A stretch of 64,000 bases of DNA from Acidobacteriaceae bacterium (GTDB lineage: Bacteria > Acidobacteriota > Terriglobia > Terriglobales > Acidobacteriaceae), in contig PKXQ01000081.1 of the NCBI GenBank assembly GCA_003132405.1, positions 7,192-71,191 of the forward strand, read 5' to 3'. Shown piece after piece: positions 36,244 through 46,313 of this stretch. The position numbers and the translations under genes are program-made. The notes below the pieces were generated by a model. That model was not told the DNA's origin and ran no database searches. It worked only from the letters and a program-made list of their open reading frames with translations. Each line of letters begins with the position of its first letter. Positions within the stretch are counted from its first letter, which is position 1.

Positions 36244-37266
36244 TCAACCCTCTCCGCCGAATACTTCTTTAGCAGCGACGACTGTATTGGAATGAATTGC
36301 GACTGTATCTTCCACCTTCGCAGCGTATCCGCCGGCGAGGGTAACCATCACGGGGATGCCGCGACCCTTCGCGATTTGAAATACGAGTGCGTCGCGCTGC
36401 TTCAATCCCTCGATCGTCAGCGACAATCCACCAAGTTGGTCTTCGCGATAGGGATCGGCTCCGGCTACATAACAGATAAGTTCCGGCTCGAACTTTTCCA
36501 GTCCCATACTGAACGCATTGCCGAGACAGGCCAGATAATCGGCGTCGCCCATCCCGTCGGGCAGATTCAGATCGAGCGATGAAGGAGGCTTGAACGACGG
36601 GTAATTGTTCAACTGATGAAGCGAGATGGTGAATACATCTTCGGCATGGCTGCTGCGCGGTCTCGTGCCCCGCGGCGTCGGGCGCGCGGTGTGGTGTGCA
36701 GGATTGAGAACGGTAGCGGACGCCGAGGAGAGCGGGTTGTAGGCCACACGCACACCGGAAAAAATCGCAGCCGTGCCATTGCCCTGATGGACATCGCAAT
36801 CAACCGTCATCGCCTTGCGAATTTTTTCATCGCGCTGCATGCAGCGGATGGCGATCGCGACGTCGTTGAGCATGCAGAAGCCCTCGCCGTGATCGGGGAA
36901 GGCATGATGGAATCCGCCGCCAATGCTGATCGCAACGCCGTCGTTGAGCGCGTGATCGGCGGCCAGCACCGAGCCTCCCGCAGCCAGCCAGAAGGCGCGC
37001 ACCAACTCTGGCGAGTAGGGCACCTCAAGCTCTAACTCTTCGCGCGCGCTCAATGTGCCCGTCTTTAATTTCTGAACGTACTGTTGAGTATGCACGAGCA
37101 GCACGTCTTCGTCAGCGGCTGGGCGAGGCGTGACAAAATCGGAAGGCGCTGCAATTCCCAACGCCAGCAGCCGGTCGTGGATACATTTGTATTTCTCGGC
37201 GGGAAAAACATGAGAGCCTATGGGCAGGTAATAGTCGTCGCTATAGACGAGCTTGAACGGCAGCAT
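36244..37266 (-). CDS. Histone deacetylase-family amidohydrolase
   Basis: A zinc deacetylase of the AcuC/HDAC class, 340 residues. GGGFHHAFPDHGEGFCMLNDVAIA, VDCDVHQGNGTAAIF and VAGADPYREDQLGGLSLT carry the metal and His-Asp relay residues. Between the second and third core strands there is a long insertion (about 30 residues, YNPLSSASATVLNPAHHTA to SHAEDVF) not seen in most relatives. Substrate could be an acetylated polyamine, acetoin-related compound or protein lysine. It is divergent from polA, 71 bases apart. Confidence 0.9.
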   Translation of the reverse strand: MLPFKLVYSDDYYLPIGSHVFPAEKYKCIHDRLLALGIAAPSDFVTPRPAADEDVLLVHTQQYVQKLKTGTLSAREELELEVPYSPELVRAFWLAAGGSVLAADHALNDGVAISIGGGFHHAFPDHGEGFCMLNDVAIAIRCMQRDEKIRKAMTVDCDVHQGNGTAAIFSGVRVAYNPLSSASATVLNPAHHTARPTPRGTRPRSSHAEDVFTISLHQLNNYPSFKPPSSLDLNLPDGMGDADYLACLGNAFSMGLEKFEPELICYVAGADPYREDQLGGLSLTIEGLKQRDALVFQIAKGRGIPVMVTLAGGYAAKVEDTVAIHSNTVVAAKEVFGGEG

Positions 37267-37337
37267 GGGCGGCCAGCGTCCAGCACGCGGCGGGGCCGTG
37301 TGCCGGAAAACTCCATATCATACGCGTTTGCGACAAA

Positions 37338-40208
37338 GTGCGTTCGATCTCCGTCATTCGGAGAACTGTTAAACTGAGCAAGTTGCCTGCCAGGAAAAAA
37401 TCGCCGCCGCCCGAGGGCGCTCCGCCCGCAACTTCGCCCACACATCTGCCCATTCCTGCCGGAACTAAGGGTCGGATTTATCTGATCGATACGATGTCAT
37501 TTATTTTTCGCGCTTATCATGCCATGGCACGGCAGCGGCCGATGTCCACGAAGACGGGACTTCCGACGGCGGCGACGTATGTTTTTGTCAACATGCTGCG
37601 CAAGTTGCGCGATGATTTTTCGCCGGAATATTTAGCGGCGGTCTTCGATGTGGGCGCGCCCACGATCCGCAATCAGCAGGCGGAAGCGATTACTACGATC
37701 CGTAAGTTTGATATCAAAACCCAGACCTTCAAAGAATCGCAATATGGCGGCTACAAGGCGAATCGCGCCGAGATGCCCGGCGATCTGGTGCAGCAAATTC
37801 CTTACATTCGGCGCGCACTGGAGGGATATCGCATCCCGATTTTGCAGCTCGAAGGTTACGAGGCCGACGATGTGATCGGAACTCTGGCGAGGAAAGCGGC
37901 GGCGGAGTCGTATCCCGTGTATGTGGTATCAAGCGACAAAGACATGCTGCAATTGGTCAACGAGAAAGTTTGCGTGCTGAATCCGCCGAAAGATAATTTG
38001 ATTTGCGATGCAGCCAAGGTGGAGGAAATTCTTGGCGTGCCTCCGTCGAAAGTGGTGGATGTGATGGCACTGCGCGGGGATTCAATCGACAACATTCCAG
38101 GAGCTCCCGGAATCGGCGACAAAGGCTCGGTGGAGCTGATTCGGCGCTTCGGCAGCGTGGAGCAGGCCTTGGCGCATGCCGCCGAGGTGGAGAAGAAAAC
38201 TTATCGCGAATCGCTGCAGAACAATCGCGACAACATCCTGTACAGCAAACAACTGGTGACAATCGATACGGACGTAGCCGTCGAGTTGGATGTTGCGGCG
38301 ATGAAAGCCGGCGAGCCGGATGTTGAATCGCTGCGCGCGTTGTTTGCCGAACTCGAATTCACTTCGCTGCTGAAAGAACTGCTCCCGGTGGTTGAGGTGA
38401 AGGAAGGCGACTACCGGGAGATTAAGACGAAGGCTGAACTCGAAGAGTATTTGAGGGATGCGGATAAGAGCGTGCCGCTCGCGGTGGCAATTCCAACAGA
38501 ACATACGGAGAATGCCAAGTCTGAGAGCTCCGCGGAAGAAGATGAGCCGCAGCCGGCGCAGTCGGGCTTCCTGAATCTGCAACCCGCGGGTGCCGAGGAT
38601 CAAACTGCTGATGCGGCAGAGAGCATCGCTGTTTCGAATGCGCCCGGAGTTGGTGTGATGATCGCGATGGGAGACCATGCTCTCGCCAACCGAGTGAAGA
38701 ACTTGCTCGAAGACGCGAGCGTGCCCAAGACTTTGCATGACCTCAAATTCGCGCTCCATTATTTCTCGCAGTATTCTTCCGAGCGAAGAATTGCTTTGGC
38801 CGGAGTGCAACACGATCCGATGTTGTATTCCTACTTGCTTGATCCCACCTACTCCTCGCATTCACTGCCGGAGGTTGCGCTGCGCAGGTTCAATTTGAAG
38901 TTAAGCGGCAATCTTGCGGAAGCGGCGGATGTGACGGGCAGACTGGCAAGCCTGCTCCGAAGGGAAGTTGACGAACAGGGATTAACCTCGGTCTACGAAG
39001 AAATCGACGCGCCGCTGGTGCCCGTGCTGATGCGCATGGAAGAGGCTGGGGTAAAGATTGATTTGACGGCGCTCGAGCAGATGTCAGGGAAATTGCAGCG
39101 CGAAGCCGCAATCAAGGCGTGCGACATCTACGAGCGCTGCGGCGTTGAATTCAACATCAATTCGCCGAAGCAACTGGGCGATGTTCTATTCAACAAACTG
39201 GCACTGCCAATGCCGGTCAAATATGGGAAAGGCAAAAAGATTTCGACTGCGGTAGATGTATTGGAAGGCTTAGCGGAAGATCACGAAGTGCCGCGGCTAG
39301 TGTTGGAGTACCGGCAGCTGACAAAATTGAAATCGACGTACGTCGATGCTTTGCCGGCGCTCATTCGCAGCCACAGCGGACGCGTACATACAACCTTTGG
39401 GCAGACCGGCACAGCAACGGGCAGACTCTCGTCGGCGAATCCGAATCTCCAGAATATTCCGATTCGCACCGAACTCGGGCGAGAGATTCGCGCCGCCTTT
39501 ATCGCCGAGCCGGGTCACGTCCTGCTGGCAGCGGATTATTCGCAGATCGAATTGCGGCTGCTCGCCCATTTCTCGAAAGATAAATTGCTGGTCGAGGCGT
39601 TTCGGCGCGGAGATGACATCCACACGCTGACCGCATCGCAGGTCTTCGGCGTGCCGCCGCTGATGGTAACGGCCGATGATCGGCGCAAGGCAAAGGCGGT
39701 GAATTTCGGAATCGTCTATGGTTTGTCGGCATTTGGGTTATCGCAGCAGTTGGGGATCGAGTCGTCAGAGGCCAAAAAATTTATCGACGCGTACTTTGAA
39801 AAATATGCGGGAGTGCGCGCCTTCATCGATGCCACGCTAGAACAGACGCGCCGCGATCAGAAAGTGAAGACGATGTTCGGACGCATTCGGCCGATTCCTG
39901 ACATCAACAGCAAAAACGCTACCCAGCGCGGCTTCGCAGAGCGCACGGCGGTGAACACTCCGCTGCAGGGAACAGCCGCGGACCTGATCAAACTGGCGAT
40001 GATTCGCATCGACGCGGAAATTCGCAAGCGCCAGTTGAGGTCGCGGATGACATTGCAGGTGCACGATGAACTCGTGTTCGAAGTACCGGAGAGCGAAGTG
40101 GAAATAATAAAGCCGCTGGTTCGCGAGCACATGGAGAACGCGCACGCGCTCGCTGTGCCGGTAGTGGTCGAGATTGGAGTCGGTCCAAATTGGCGCGATA
40201 TGGAGTAA
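37338..40208 (+). CDS. polA: DNA polymerase I
   Basis: Family A polymerase, 956 residues. The 5'-3' exonuclease domain occupies about 45-330 (GRIYLIDTMSFIFRAYHA, YEADDVIGTLA, GDSIDNIPGAPGIGDKG). The middle domain (about 380-600) has LAVAIPTE where the proofreading DxE should be and includes a Glu/Pro-rich insert, so 3'-5' proofreading is probably absent. The polymerase core has DYSQIELRLLAHFS (motif A), AVNFGIVYGLSAFGLS (motif B) and LQVHDELVFEVP (motif C). The frame opens with a GTG; a 40-residue basic, Pro-rich extension precedes the first domain, so the start might lie further in. Confidence 0.95.
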   Translation: MRSISVIRRTVKLSKLPARKKSPPPEGAPPATSPTHLPIPAGTKGRIYLIDTMSFIFRAYHAMARQRPMSTKTGLPTAATYVFVNMLRKLRDDFSPEYLAAVFDVGAPTIRNQQAEAITTIRKFDIKTQTFKESQYGGYKANRAEMPGDLVQQIPYIRRALEGYRIPILQLEGYEADDVIGTLARKAAAESYPVYVVSSDKDMLQLVNEKVCVLNPPKDNLICDAAKVEEILGVPPSKVVDVMALRGDSIDNIPGAPGIGDKGSVELIRRFGSVEQALAHAAEVEKKTYRESLQNNRDNILYSKQLVTIDTDVAVELDVAAMKAGEPDVESLRALFAELEFTSLLKELLPVVEVKEGDYREIKTKAELEEYLRDADKSVPLAVAIPTEHTENAKSESSAEEDEPQPAQSGFLNLQPAGAEDQTADAAESIAVSNAPGVGVMIAMGDHALANRVKNLLEDASVPKTLHDLKFALHYFSQYSSERRIALAGVQHDPMLYSYLLDPTYSSHSLPEVALRRFNLKLSGNLAEAADVTGRLASLLRREVDEQGLTSVYEEIDAPLVPVLMRMEEAGVKIDLTALEQMSGKLQREAAIKACDIYERCGVEFNINSPKQLGDVLFNKLALPMPVKYGKGKKISTAVDVLEGLAEDHEVPRLVLEYRQLTKLKSTYVDALPALIRSHSGRVHTTFGQTGTATGRLSSANPNLQNIPIRTELGREIRAAFIAEPGHVLLAADYSQIELRLLAHFSKDKLLVEAFRRGDDIHTLTASQVFGVPPLMVTADDRRKAKAVNFGIVYGLSAFGLSQQLGIESSEAKKFIDAYFEKYAGVRAFIDATLEQTRRDQKVKTMFGRIRPIPDINSKNATQRGFAERTAVNTPLQGTAADLIKLAMIRIDAEIRKRQLRSRMTLQVHDELVFEVPESEVEIIKPLVREHMENAHALAVPVVVEIGVGPNWRDME

Positions 40209-40359
40209 TCCTTCCCACTGCAACAAACTATTCAGCGTTTTCCTCGCAGGCTTCCGATATACTCTGTGCAACAACTCACACGAGCATGCTATTCGTCGTT
40301 CTTCCAGCCGATTGCGTCCAGCCGCATGACGTGATTTTCGACCTTGCGGAGGAAGTCTG

Positions 40360-41235
40360 ATGAGTGCTCTTCTATCGTCGACGTTGCAAGAAGCGCCACA
40401 GCGCAATTTTCCTCGGCATCCGATCAGCGTGCCTCTGGACTTGATTGTCTTGCGGTCCGGCGTTCCCGAAAATTTGCCGGGGCGTTGCACTGACATCAGC
40501 GAAGTCGGAGTGGGCGCGGTGATCGCGGGAGAAATGGCCGCAGGCCAGCAAGTGGCCGTCGAACTGCGACTCCCAAATGTTGGCGTGCCGGTGCGCGCTC
40601 GCGCGCTGGTGCGTTATCAGTCGCAACTTCACTGCGGCCTGGAATTTGTCGGCCTGCCTGCCGAACAGAAAGAGATGATCCGCTACTGGATTTACCGCTC
40701 CGCCACAAAGCCTCTCGATTTCAAAGATCTCAAAAAAGTGGACTTCAAAAAGGATGAGAGCGCTGGGCTGACCAAGAACGAAGCGCACCCAGCCACGGGC
40801 GAACCGGTGCCCATGCGACGGCGGGGGGTTCACGTTGGACGACGCGCACTTTATATCGTGATTGCCTCCATGCTAGCTCTCGCCGCCCTGGGATGGTGGG
40901 AGTGGCAGAGATCGTGGAACGAACTGGAGAGTCGACCCACGGTCGAAGATTCGCTGCGAGTTTCTTCCGAAACCATGGAGAAAAGAATTATCACGAAAGT
41001 GGAACCGATCTATCCAGAAGCTGCGCGCATCGCGGGAACCGAAGGGCGCGTCGAATTGGGAGCGATGATCGGGCCCGATGGAAGCGTGGAGCGCTTGTGG
41101 GATATCTCAGGCCCACCCATTCTTGTTCAGTCGGCGACCGAGGCGGTGCGCTCCTGGAAATTTGAACCGTATCTCTCAAGCGGCAAAGCGGTTGAGGTGG
41201 AGAGCAGGATCGTGGTCGAGTTCCGTCTGAAATAG
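40360..41235 (+). CDS. PilZ-membrane helix-TonB C-terminal fusion
   Basis: A 291-residue protein. Residues about 15-120 are a PilZ domain (FPRHPISVPLDL for the RxxxR-type loop, DISEVGVGAV for D-x-S-x-x-G), the common cyclic di-GMP sensor. A membrane helix (RRALYIVIASMLALAALGWWEW) follows at about 160-185, then a TonB-C/energy-transducer domain (EPIYPEAARIAGTEGRVELGAMI to the end). It could link cyclic di-GMP with a periplasmic process. The first Arg of the PilZ pair (RxxxR) is not canonical, so binding is uncertain. Confidence 0.85.
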   Translation: MSALLSSTLQEAPQRNFPRHPISVPLDLIVLRSGVPENLPGRCTDISEVGVGAVIAGEMAAGQQVAVELRLPNVGVPVRARALVRYQSQLHCGLEFVGLPAEQKEMIRYWIYRSATKPLDFKDLKKVDFKKDESAGLTKNEAHPATGEPVPMRRRGVHVGRRALYIVIASMLALAALGWWEWQRSWNELESRPTVEDSLRVSSETMEKRIITKVEPIYPEAARIAGTEGRVELGAMIGPDGSVERLWDISGPPILVQSATEAVRSWKFEPYLSSGKAVEVESRIVVEFRLK

Positions 41236-41349
41236 CGAAGCGTCAGTCGGTTTTTTCCGCCTCGACAAAGCTCCAATGATTGCCCGAGGCCATTGTTCGC
41301 GCCACGGCAATTCGAGCAAGAATTCGCGCCGGCTGCCCTGACGAGCGCC

Positions 41350-43806
41350 TCAGGCGACGGGACTTTGATTCCGTGGCGCGGCCGAAATTGCCGCGGTGCG
41401 GATTACCATCCGATCCTGCTGCATGCTCTCCCTCGGCGTCCAACCCAGCAGGTTGTAATAAGCCGTTTCAATCGAGTGGGCGATTTCGGGCCACAAATAC
41501 TGGCCCTGTATCCGCTCCCGTCCATGCTTCGCAGACTCGCGTCGAAGCTCGGGATTGTGGATGAGCAAATTGAGTTTGCTCTGCAAGTCCGCTTGGTCGC
41601 CTTCGCGAAACGTGAAACCCGCACTCTCCACGACTTCAACATTCTCCGGGATGTCGCTCGTCAGCACGCAGACGCCCGCTGCCATGGCGTCGAGCAGCGC
41701 CAGCGACATGCCCTCGATTTTCGACGGTAATACGAAAATAGCAGCATTAGAGAGAAGTTCGTCGAGCTCATTTCCTGAGACCCACGGCAGGAAGCGAATC
41801 TGGTCAGATTCATGGCGGCGCAGGCTCTTTACGTAAGAATCGGAGTGACTCGATCCGCCGGCCAGCACAAGTTTCATGAAAGGATGAAGGCTTCTGAAGG
41901 CATTGATCAGGAGATCGCAGTTTTTTTCTGGAGAAAGCCTACCCAGATAAAGTACGTAGTTGTCGGGTAGAAGATCCCATTCGATGAGCTTTCGCGGTAA
42001 GCGCCGGGGCGCCAGGGTAGCTCCATTAGGCACGTAGATGGTCTCATGGTTGTACTGTTGGCGGTAGTGTTGCTGCAACGTATGCGAAACGACCATAGTG
42101 GCATCCGGCAAAGTAACCGCGGCCGCTTCTCCCAAACGTAGCACGCGCGACGCGAACCAACCCCACTTGCCGCGTTGCCAATCGAGACCCTGCACGGTCA
42201 CGATAGTCTTCTTGCCAGCCAGCCGCGGAAGAAAAGAAAACAACGCCGGTCCGAGGCAATGGTAGTGAACAATATCGTAGTCCGCCGTCATGGCGTGCAC
42301 CGTGCTTAGCAGAGTGTGGACGAAAGTTTCCAGATGTTTGGAGCGGATCGTTGGCAATCGGAGCACACGTATGCCGTTGCGCGTGGTCATGGCAGGAGTG
42401 AAATAGCTTCGGCAATAGACGGTGACATCATGTCCGAGCCGGGCGAGTTCGTGGCCTGCTTGCTCGTAGTAGGATTCGATGCCGCTATATTTCGAGACCA
42501 GCCCTCGACCGCCGATGAAGGCGACACGGACACCACGGGGCGGCGCAACGGCGGTTGCCAAAGGGAAAGACAAAAGCTTTTTCGGCGATGCGAGCCGCTG
42601 ATAGATCTCAAGCAGCTTCTCCATGTGTTGCCCGGGGTCGTGGTGATTCTTAACTCGACTGCGCGCATTCGCTCCCATCTTCTCGATCAGATCAGGCCGG
42701 TCAAACAGAAAACCTATGGAATGTGCGAATTGCTGCCGGTCGCCATCCCCATACAGCAGGCCTGTCACGCCATGCTGGACGAGTTCGCGGCGCGAACCCA
42801 GGTCGGAGGCGATAACGGGACGCCCCCACGCATAAGATTCGAGAATGGATTTCCCCAAAGTTTCGTAGGCGTGCGAGGGGAACACGGAAAAGCTGCAGGC
42901 GGCGATGAGTTTTTGCAGCTTTTCGCCATGTACCATTCCCGCGAACAAAGCGTTCTGCAGGTTTAGCTCACGCGCCAGCGCTTCCAGTCGCGGGCGCTCA
43001 GGACCGTCTCCTGCAATTACCAGAGGAATGTGCGGCAGTTGTGCCATGGCGCGCACCAGTTCATAGGCACCTTTCTCGGGAGAAAGCCGGCCAAAATAAA
43101 GCACGTAGCCTTCGTCAGTTTTCAGCTCTCCGTCTGCGGGCAGAACCTGGAAATGCGGCAGCACTTCGATCCGTTCCGCTGGGAACCCGCCCGCGATCAA
43201 CTTGGCGCGCACAAATTCGCTGGGCGCAAGGAACAAGTCGACGCAAGATTGATAGGTTTTCAGCCACTTGTGCAGATACGCTTCGGCCGCCAGCACCACC
43301 GCGCTGGAGCGCGGCCCCTTATAGCATCCTTTCGTGACCGCATTGTGGAAGGCACCTTGAGCGCACTCTTCGCAAGGCCGCCCATCGGCCACAAAGTTGT
43401 AAGTAGGACATAAGATTTTGAAATCGTTGAGGTGATAGAGCACCGGAATTTTCTGGCGTTTAAGTTCCCACAAAATCGATGGTGACAAGTGGTGGTAGAT
43501 GCCGCGAACGTGAGCGAGGTCGGGCAAAAAATCGGCGAGGCATCTGCGCATGGCGCGGCGGGCCGATGGCGAATAGAGAGCGTGCGCTGCCATCCTGATC
43601 TTCTTCAGGAAGCCCGCATTCGGATCCTTGAAGTCAATTTGGGGCAGCAGATATCTCCGGCCGGGGAATGCAGGCTCCCGGCCGTGGTCCATGCCAAACA
43701 GAGCGGTTTCGTGGCCGCGCCCATCCATTCGCCCGATGAGGTCGAAGAGATATGCTTCTGTGCCGCTAAACGGATAGTTGTACTTGTTGCAATACAGTAT
43801 GCGCAT
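41350..43806 (-). CDS. Tandem GT4 glycosyltransferase fusion
   Basis: An 818-residue protein with two complete GT4 modules. The first (about 1-400) begins MRILYCNKYNYPFSGTEAYLFDL and carries FGRLSPEKGAYELV and SHAYETLGKSILESYAWGRPV. The second (about 430-800) begins RVAFIGGRGLVSKYSGIESYY and carries YLGRLSPEKNCDLLINAF and PSKIEGMSLALLDAMAAG (the EX7E-type Glu). The start at 43806 overlaps the upstream GT4 gene by 41 bases; the longer frame adds an unlikely leader. It is the last gene of the exopolysaccharide operon and probably adds two successive sugars. Confidence 0.9.
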   Translation of the reverse strand: MRILYCNKYNYPFSGTEAYLFDLIGRMDGRGHETALFGMDHGREPAFPGRRYLLPQIDFKDPNAGFLKKIRMAAHALYSPSARRAMRRCLADFLPDLAHVRGIYHHLSPSILWELKRQKIPVLYHLNDFKILCPTYNFVADGRPCEECAQGAFHNAVTKGCYKGPRSSAVVLAAEAYLHKWLKTYQSCVDLFLAPSEFVRAKLIAGGFPAERIEVLPHFQVLPADGELKTDEGYVLYFGRLSPEKGAYELVRAMAQLPHIPLVIAGDGPERPRLEALARELNLQNALFAGMVHGEKLQKLIAACSFSVFPSHAYETLGKSILESYAWGRPVIASDLGSRRELVQHGVTGLLYGDGDRQQFAHSIGFLFDRPDLIEKMGANARSRVKNHHDPGQHMEKLLEIYQRLASPKKLLSFPLATAVAPPRGVRVAFIGGRGLVSKYSGIESYYEQAGHELARLGHDVTVYCRSYFTPAMTTRNGIRVLRLPTIRSKHLETFVHTLLSTVHAMTADYDIVHYHCLGPALFSFLPRLAGKKTIVTVQGLDWQRGKWGWFASRVLRLGEAAAVTLPDATMVVSHTLQQHYRQQYNHETIYVPNGATLAPRRLPRKLIEWDLLPDNYVLYLGRLSPEKNCDLLINAFRSLHPFMKLVLAGGSSHSDSYVKSLRRHESDQIRFLPWVSGNELDELLSNAAIFVLPSKIEGMSLALLDAMAAGVCVLTSDIPENVEVVESAGFTFREGDQADLQSKLNLLIHNPELRRESAKHGRERIQGQYLWPEIAHSIETAYYNLLGWTPRESMQQDRMVIRTAAISAAPRNQSPVA

Positions 43807-45028
43807 AGTCAGGTTCCGATCGGGGAATGCGAGCCAGAAATTGCTCCGCAAAATCGCGAACATTTCGCTCGCGATTAAAGGACGCAGCAATACTGGCCGC
43901 GGCCGCACATTGGATTGTTGACAGGGAAGCCTTGTTCGCCTCAATCCAACGCACGGCGTTGACGAAATCGGGCAAAGAGCCGGGCTGATACAGAAATCCA
44001 GTGCGCTTGTGCTCGACCAGTTCCGGAATTCCAGTGATCGCTGGAGCGAGCACGACTTTTTCGTGAGCCATGGCCTCCATCAAAACCACCGGAATCCCTT
44101 CACTTTGGCTGGTCATAACGATCAAATCGGCGTAGCTGTAATAACCCGGCAGTTCGACGCGCGGAACATGGCCAATCAGATAAACGTGGCCTTGGAGCCG
44201 CAATGCCGCGATGTGCTTTTCGAGAGCCGGACGTTCCGGTCCTTCGCCAACGATCCAGCAGATAAAGTCGAGCCCCCGGTTGCGAAGCGTGGCACAAGCT
44301 TCGATGAGAAAGGGATAGTCCTTGACGCGATGCAGACGCCCAACGGCGAGGAGACAAAATCCTGTAGCGCTTGCGACGCCGGCGCGATCACTAATGCGAG
44401 AAGGAGCCACGCAATCGACGCCCAACCGTTGCACCATAATTTTGTTTTCCGGCGTGGAAGGGTATTTGCGAAGAATGTATTGACGGTTGTATTCGCTGAC
44501 GGTCACGCAGAACTCGCAAGCGCGAAGTTTGGCGGCAAGCAGGTCGGCGCGCCGAAGCAGATCGGAACCGTGGAGGGTGAAGCTGAAGCCGATGCCAAGC
44601 AGGCGCGCGGCAGCCAGCGCCATCCATGAAGCGAAGTAACCGTGATGAGCATGGATGTGCTCGACCTCGAGCCCTTCCAATTGCTCCGCCAATGCGGCGC
44701 CCATCAATGTATGAGCTAGGGCACGCAGTCGGAGAGTTGGCCGAGTTCCTCGCTCCCAGAGCAAAGGCCTCAGGATCTGCCAAAGGTCGCGGCGACTGGT
44801 AACGAGCCGGCGAGTTGCCCGAAGCAGTTCATCATCACAGAGCGGCTGAAAAAAAAGCGTCTCTTTCCAGAAGGCGCGTTCCGCCAGACTGAGACGATTC
44901 GGCGCGCCCCGTTTACCGCTGCAACAGACTACTCGCACACCGCGCCGCCTTAATTCAGTGATTTCATCGATCACATAAGGTTCAAGCGGCGAAGGAAATT
45001 CATTCGCTATGTAAGCAACGGTGGTCAT
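43766..45028 (-). CDS. GT4 glycosyltransferase
   Basis: A 420-residue retaining glycosyltransferase of the WcaC/colanic type: N-terminal VAYIANEFPSPLEPYVIDEI, AVGRLHRVKDYPFLIEAC, IGHVPRVELPGYYSYADL, and TSQSEGIPVVLMEAMAHEKVVL (EX7E). It should add a sugar to the lipid-linked repeat unit at the inner membrane. The start overlaps the stop of the ligase gene by 4 bases, and its end overlaps the double-GT4 gene, showing tight coupling within the operon. Confidence 0.93.
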   Translation of the reverse strand: MTTVAYIANEFPSPLEPYVIDEITELRRRGVRVVCCSGKRGAPNRLSLAERAFWKETLFFQPLCDDELLRATRRLVTSRRDLWQILRPLLWERGTRPTLRLRALAHTLMGAALAEQLEGLEVEHIHAHHGYFASWMALAAARLLGIGFSFTLHGSDLLRRADLLAAKLRACEFCVTVSEYNRQYILRKYPSTPENKIMVQRLGVDCVAPSRISDRAGVASATGFCLLAVGRLHRVKDYPFLIEACATLRNRGLDFICWIVGEGPERPALEKHIAALRLQGHVYLIGHVPRVELPGYYSYADLIVMTSQSEGIPVVLMEAMAHEKVVLAPAITGIPELVEHKRTGFLYQPGSLPDFVNAVRWIEANKASLSTIQCAAAASIAASFNRERNVRDFAEQFLARIPRSEPDYAHTVLQQVQLSV

Positions 45029-46305
45029 GCGCGAGATTCCTCAGCGGCGCAAAGCATTCCCGCCACGGTGAAAACGAGCCCAATGACGAACTGGTAAGCC
45101 ATGTCGACGAAAAAAGCGTTCAGGAGGTAAACCCCGAGCAAGACCGGCCACACTTTGCGGAGGGCGGCGACCGCCTCCCTCTCGCCGGCAGAGCGGTGCC
45201 AGGACAAACGGAACAGGTTGAAGAAGAGAATGCAGTACAGCGCCAAGCCCGGTACACCAAATTCAACCAGCAACGCAAGGTAGGTATTGTGAACATAGAA
45301 GGTGCGGAGGTGATACCCCTCCATGCGTCGGCCGAGCTCGGCATACATATCGCGCGCCGGCCAGCCAGTAAACGGCCGCTCCAGAAACATCGCCCAGCCC
45401 GCGTCGTACACGGCCAGGCGTGCCTCCACCGGCCCGCGTTCACCGGTTCGATCCCCGAGAGCAGTTTTTAACGAGTGATTGCTGAGGGCCATTGCCAGGC
45501 CGAGCACGACTCCCGCAGCTGCCAATAAACTGCACGCCGCCAGCAGTCGGCGTTTGAGCAGCAGGAACCCGAGAGCGATAGTCGACGCCGCGAACGAAAT
45601 CCAAACCGCCCGCGTCATCGTAGCAAGCACCGCCAGAGGCAGAGCCAACCACAATGCCTTGCCGATAACTCTGCGCCCAACCGGAAACGCAAGCACAAGA
45701 ATCCCCAGGATGTTCAATGAGACGCCATTAGCCACCGCCTGCAGAAATGGGCCGCGAGCACGGTCAGGATGAAATCCGAGGCTTTCGTCGAGAATGAAAC
45801 GCGGAAAGACGAGCGACCGGGCATCCGCCAAAAAAGCAATGGCAATGAATACCAGGTAGGCGAGCGCAAGAAGGATGAATATTTCAAAGTGCCTGCGTTG
45901 CCCGGCGCCTCGAAAAACCAGCACGGCAATGTGAAAGAGGGCAAAGGGAACGATGTACTTGCTCGCAATAATGCTCCAGATTTGTGGGTCGAACGGTTCG
46001 CGCAACACGCGCAACACAGCCAGGGCCGTGAGGCCGAGCATGGGCAAACTAATTCCCGCGAAAAATGGGATCCTGTCGCGGAGCGCCATAGTGCGCAGCA
46101 CAACGAAAAACACCAAAATGCCAAAGGCGATTCGGTCGGCGTAAAAGGAGAACAAGTCAGGCGGCCGAAATAAGAAAACGGTCATCGCCGCCACATACAG
46201 AAGGGAAGGAAATGCCAAACCAAAATGAAGCGGACGCAGCAGCAACCCAGCGCCGCGCCAAAGCGGGTTGTTGTCCCGATTCCAGGTTAGAGTGCCGCTG
46301 CTCAT
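45025..46305 (-). CDS. O-antigen ligase/polymerase-like membrane protein
   Basis: A 426-residue protein of about eleven helices in the Wzy/WaaL superfamily. TRAVWISFAASTIALGFLLL is the conserved helix, and a large periplasmic loop (about 330-400) contains RPFTGWPARDMYAELGRRMEGYHLRTFYVHNTYL, with the HNTYL signature of the family. The start at 46305 (MSSGTLTWNRDN) lies 8 bases after the sugar transferase stop; the longer frame overlaps that gene. It polymerises or ligates the exopolysaccharide unit. Confidence 0.9.
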   Translation of the reverse strand: MSSGTLTWNRDNNPLWRGAGLLLRPLHFGLAFPSLLYVAAMTVFLFRPPDLFSFYADRIAFGILVFFVVLRTMALRDRIPFFAGISLPMLGLTALAVLRVLREPFDPQIWSIIASKYIVPFALFHIAVLVFRGAGQRRHFEIFILLALAYLVFIAIAFLADARSLVFPRFILDESLGFHPDRARGPFLQAVANGVSLNILGILVLAFPVGRRVIGKALWLALPLAVLATMTRAVWISFAASTIALGFLLLKRRLLAACSLLAAAGVVLGLAMALSNHSLKTALGDRTGERGPVEARLAVYDAGWAMFLERPFTGWPARDMYAELGRRMEGYHLRTFYVHNTYLALLVEFGVPGLALYCILFFNLFRLSWHRSAGEREAVAALRKVWPVLLGVYLLNAFFVDMAYQFVIGLVFTVAGMLCAAEESRA

Positions 46306-46313
46306 AGCGTAGG

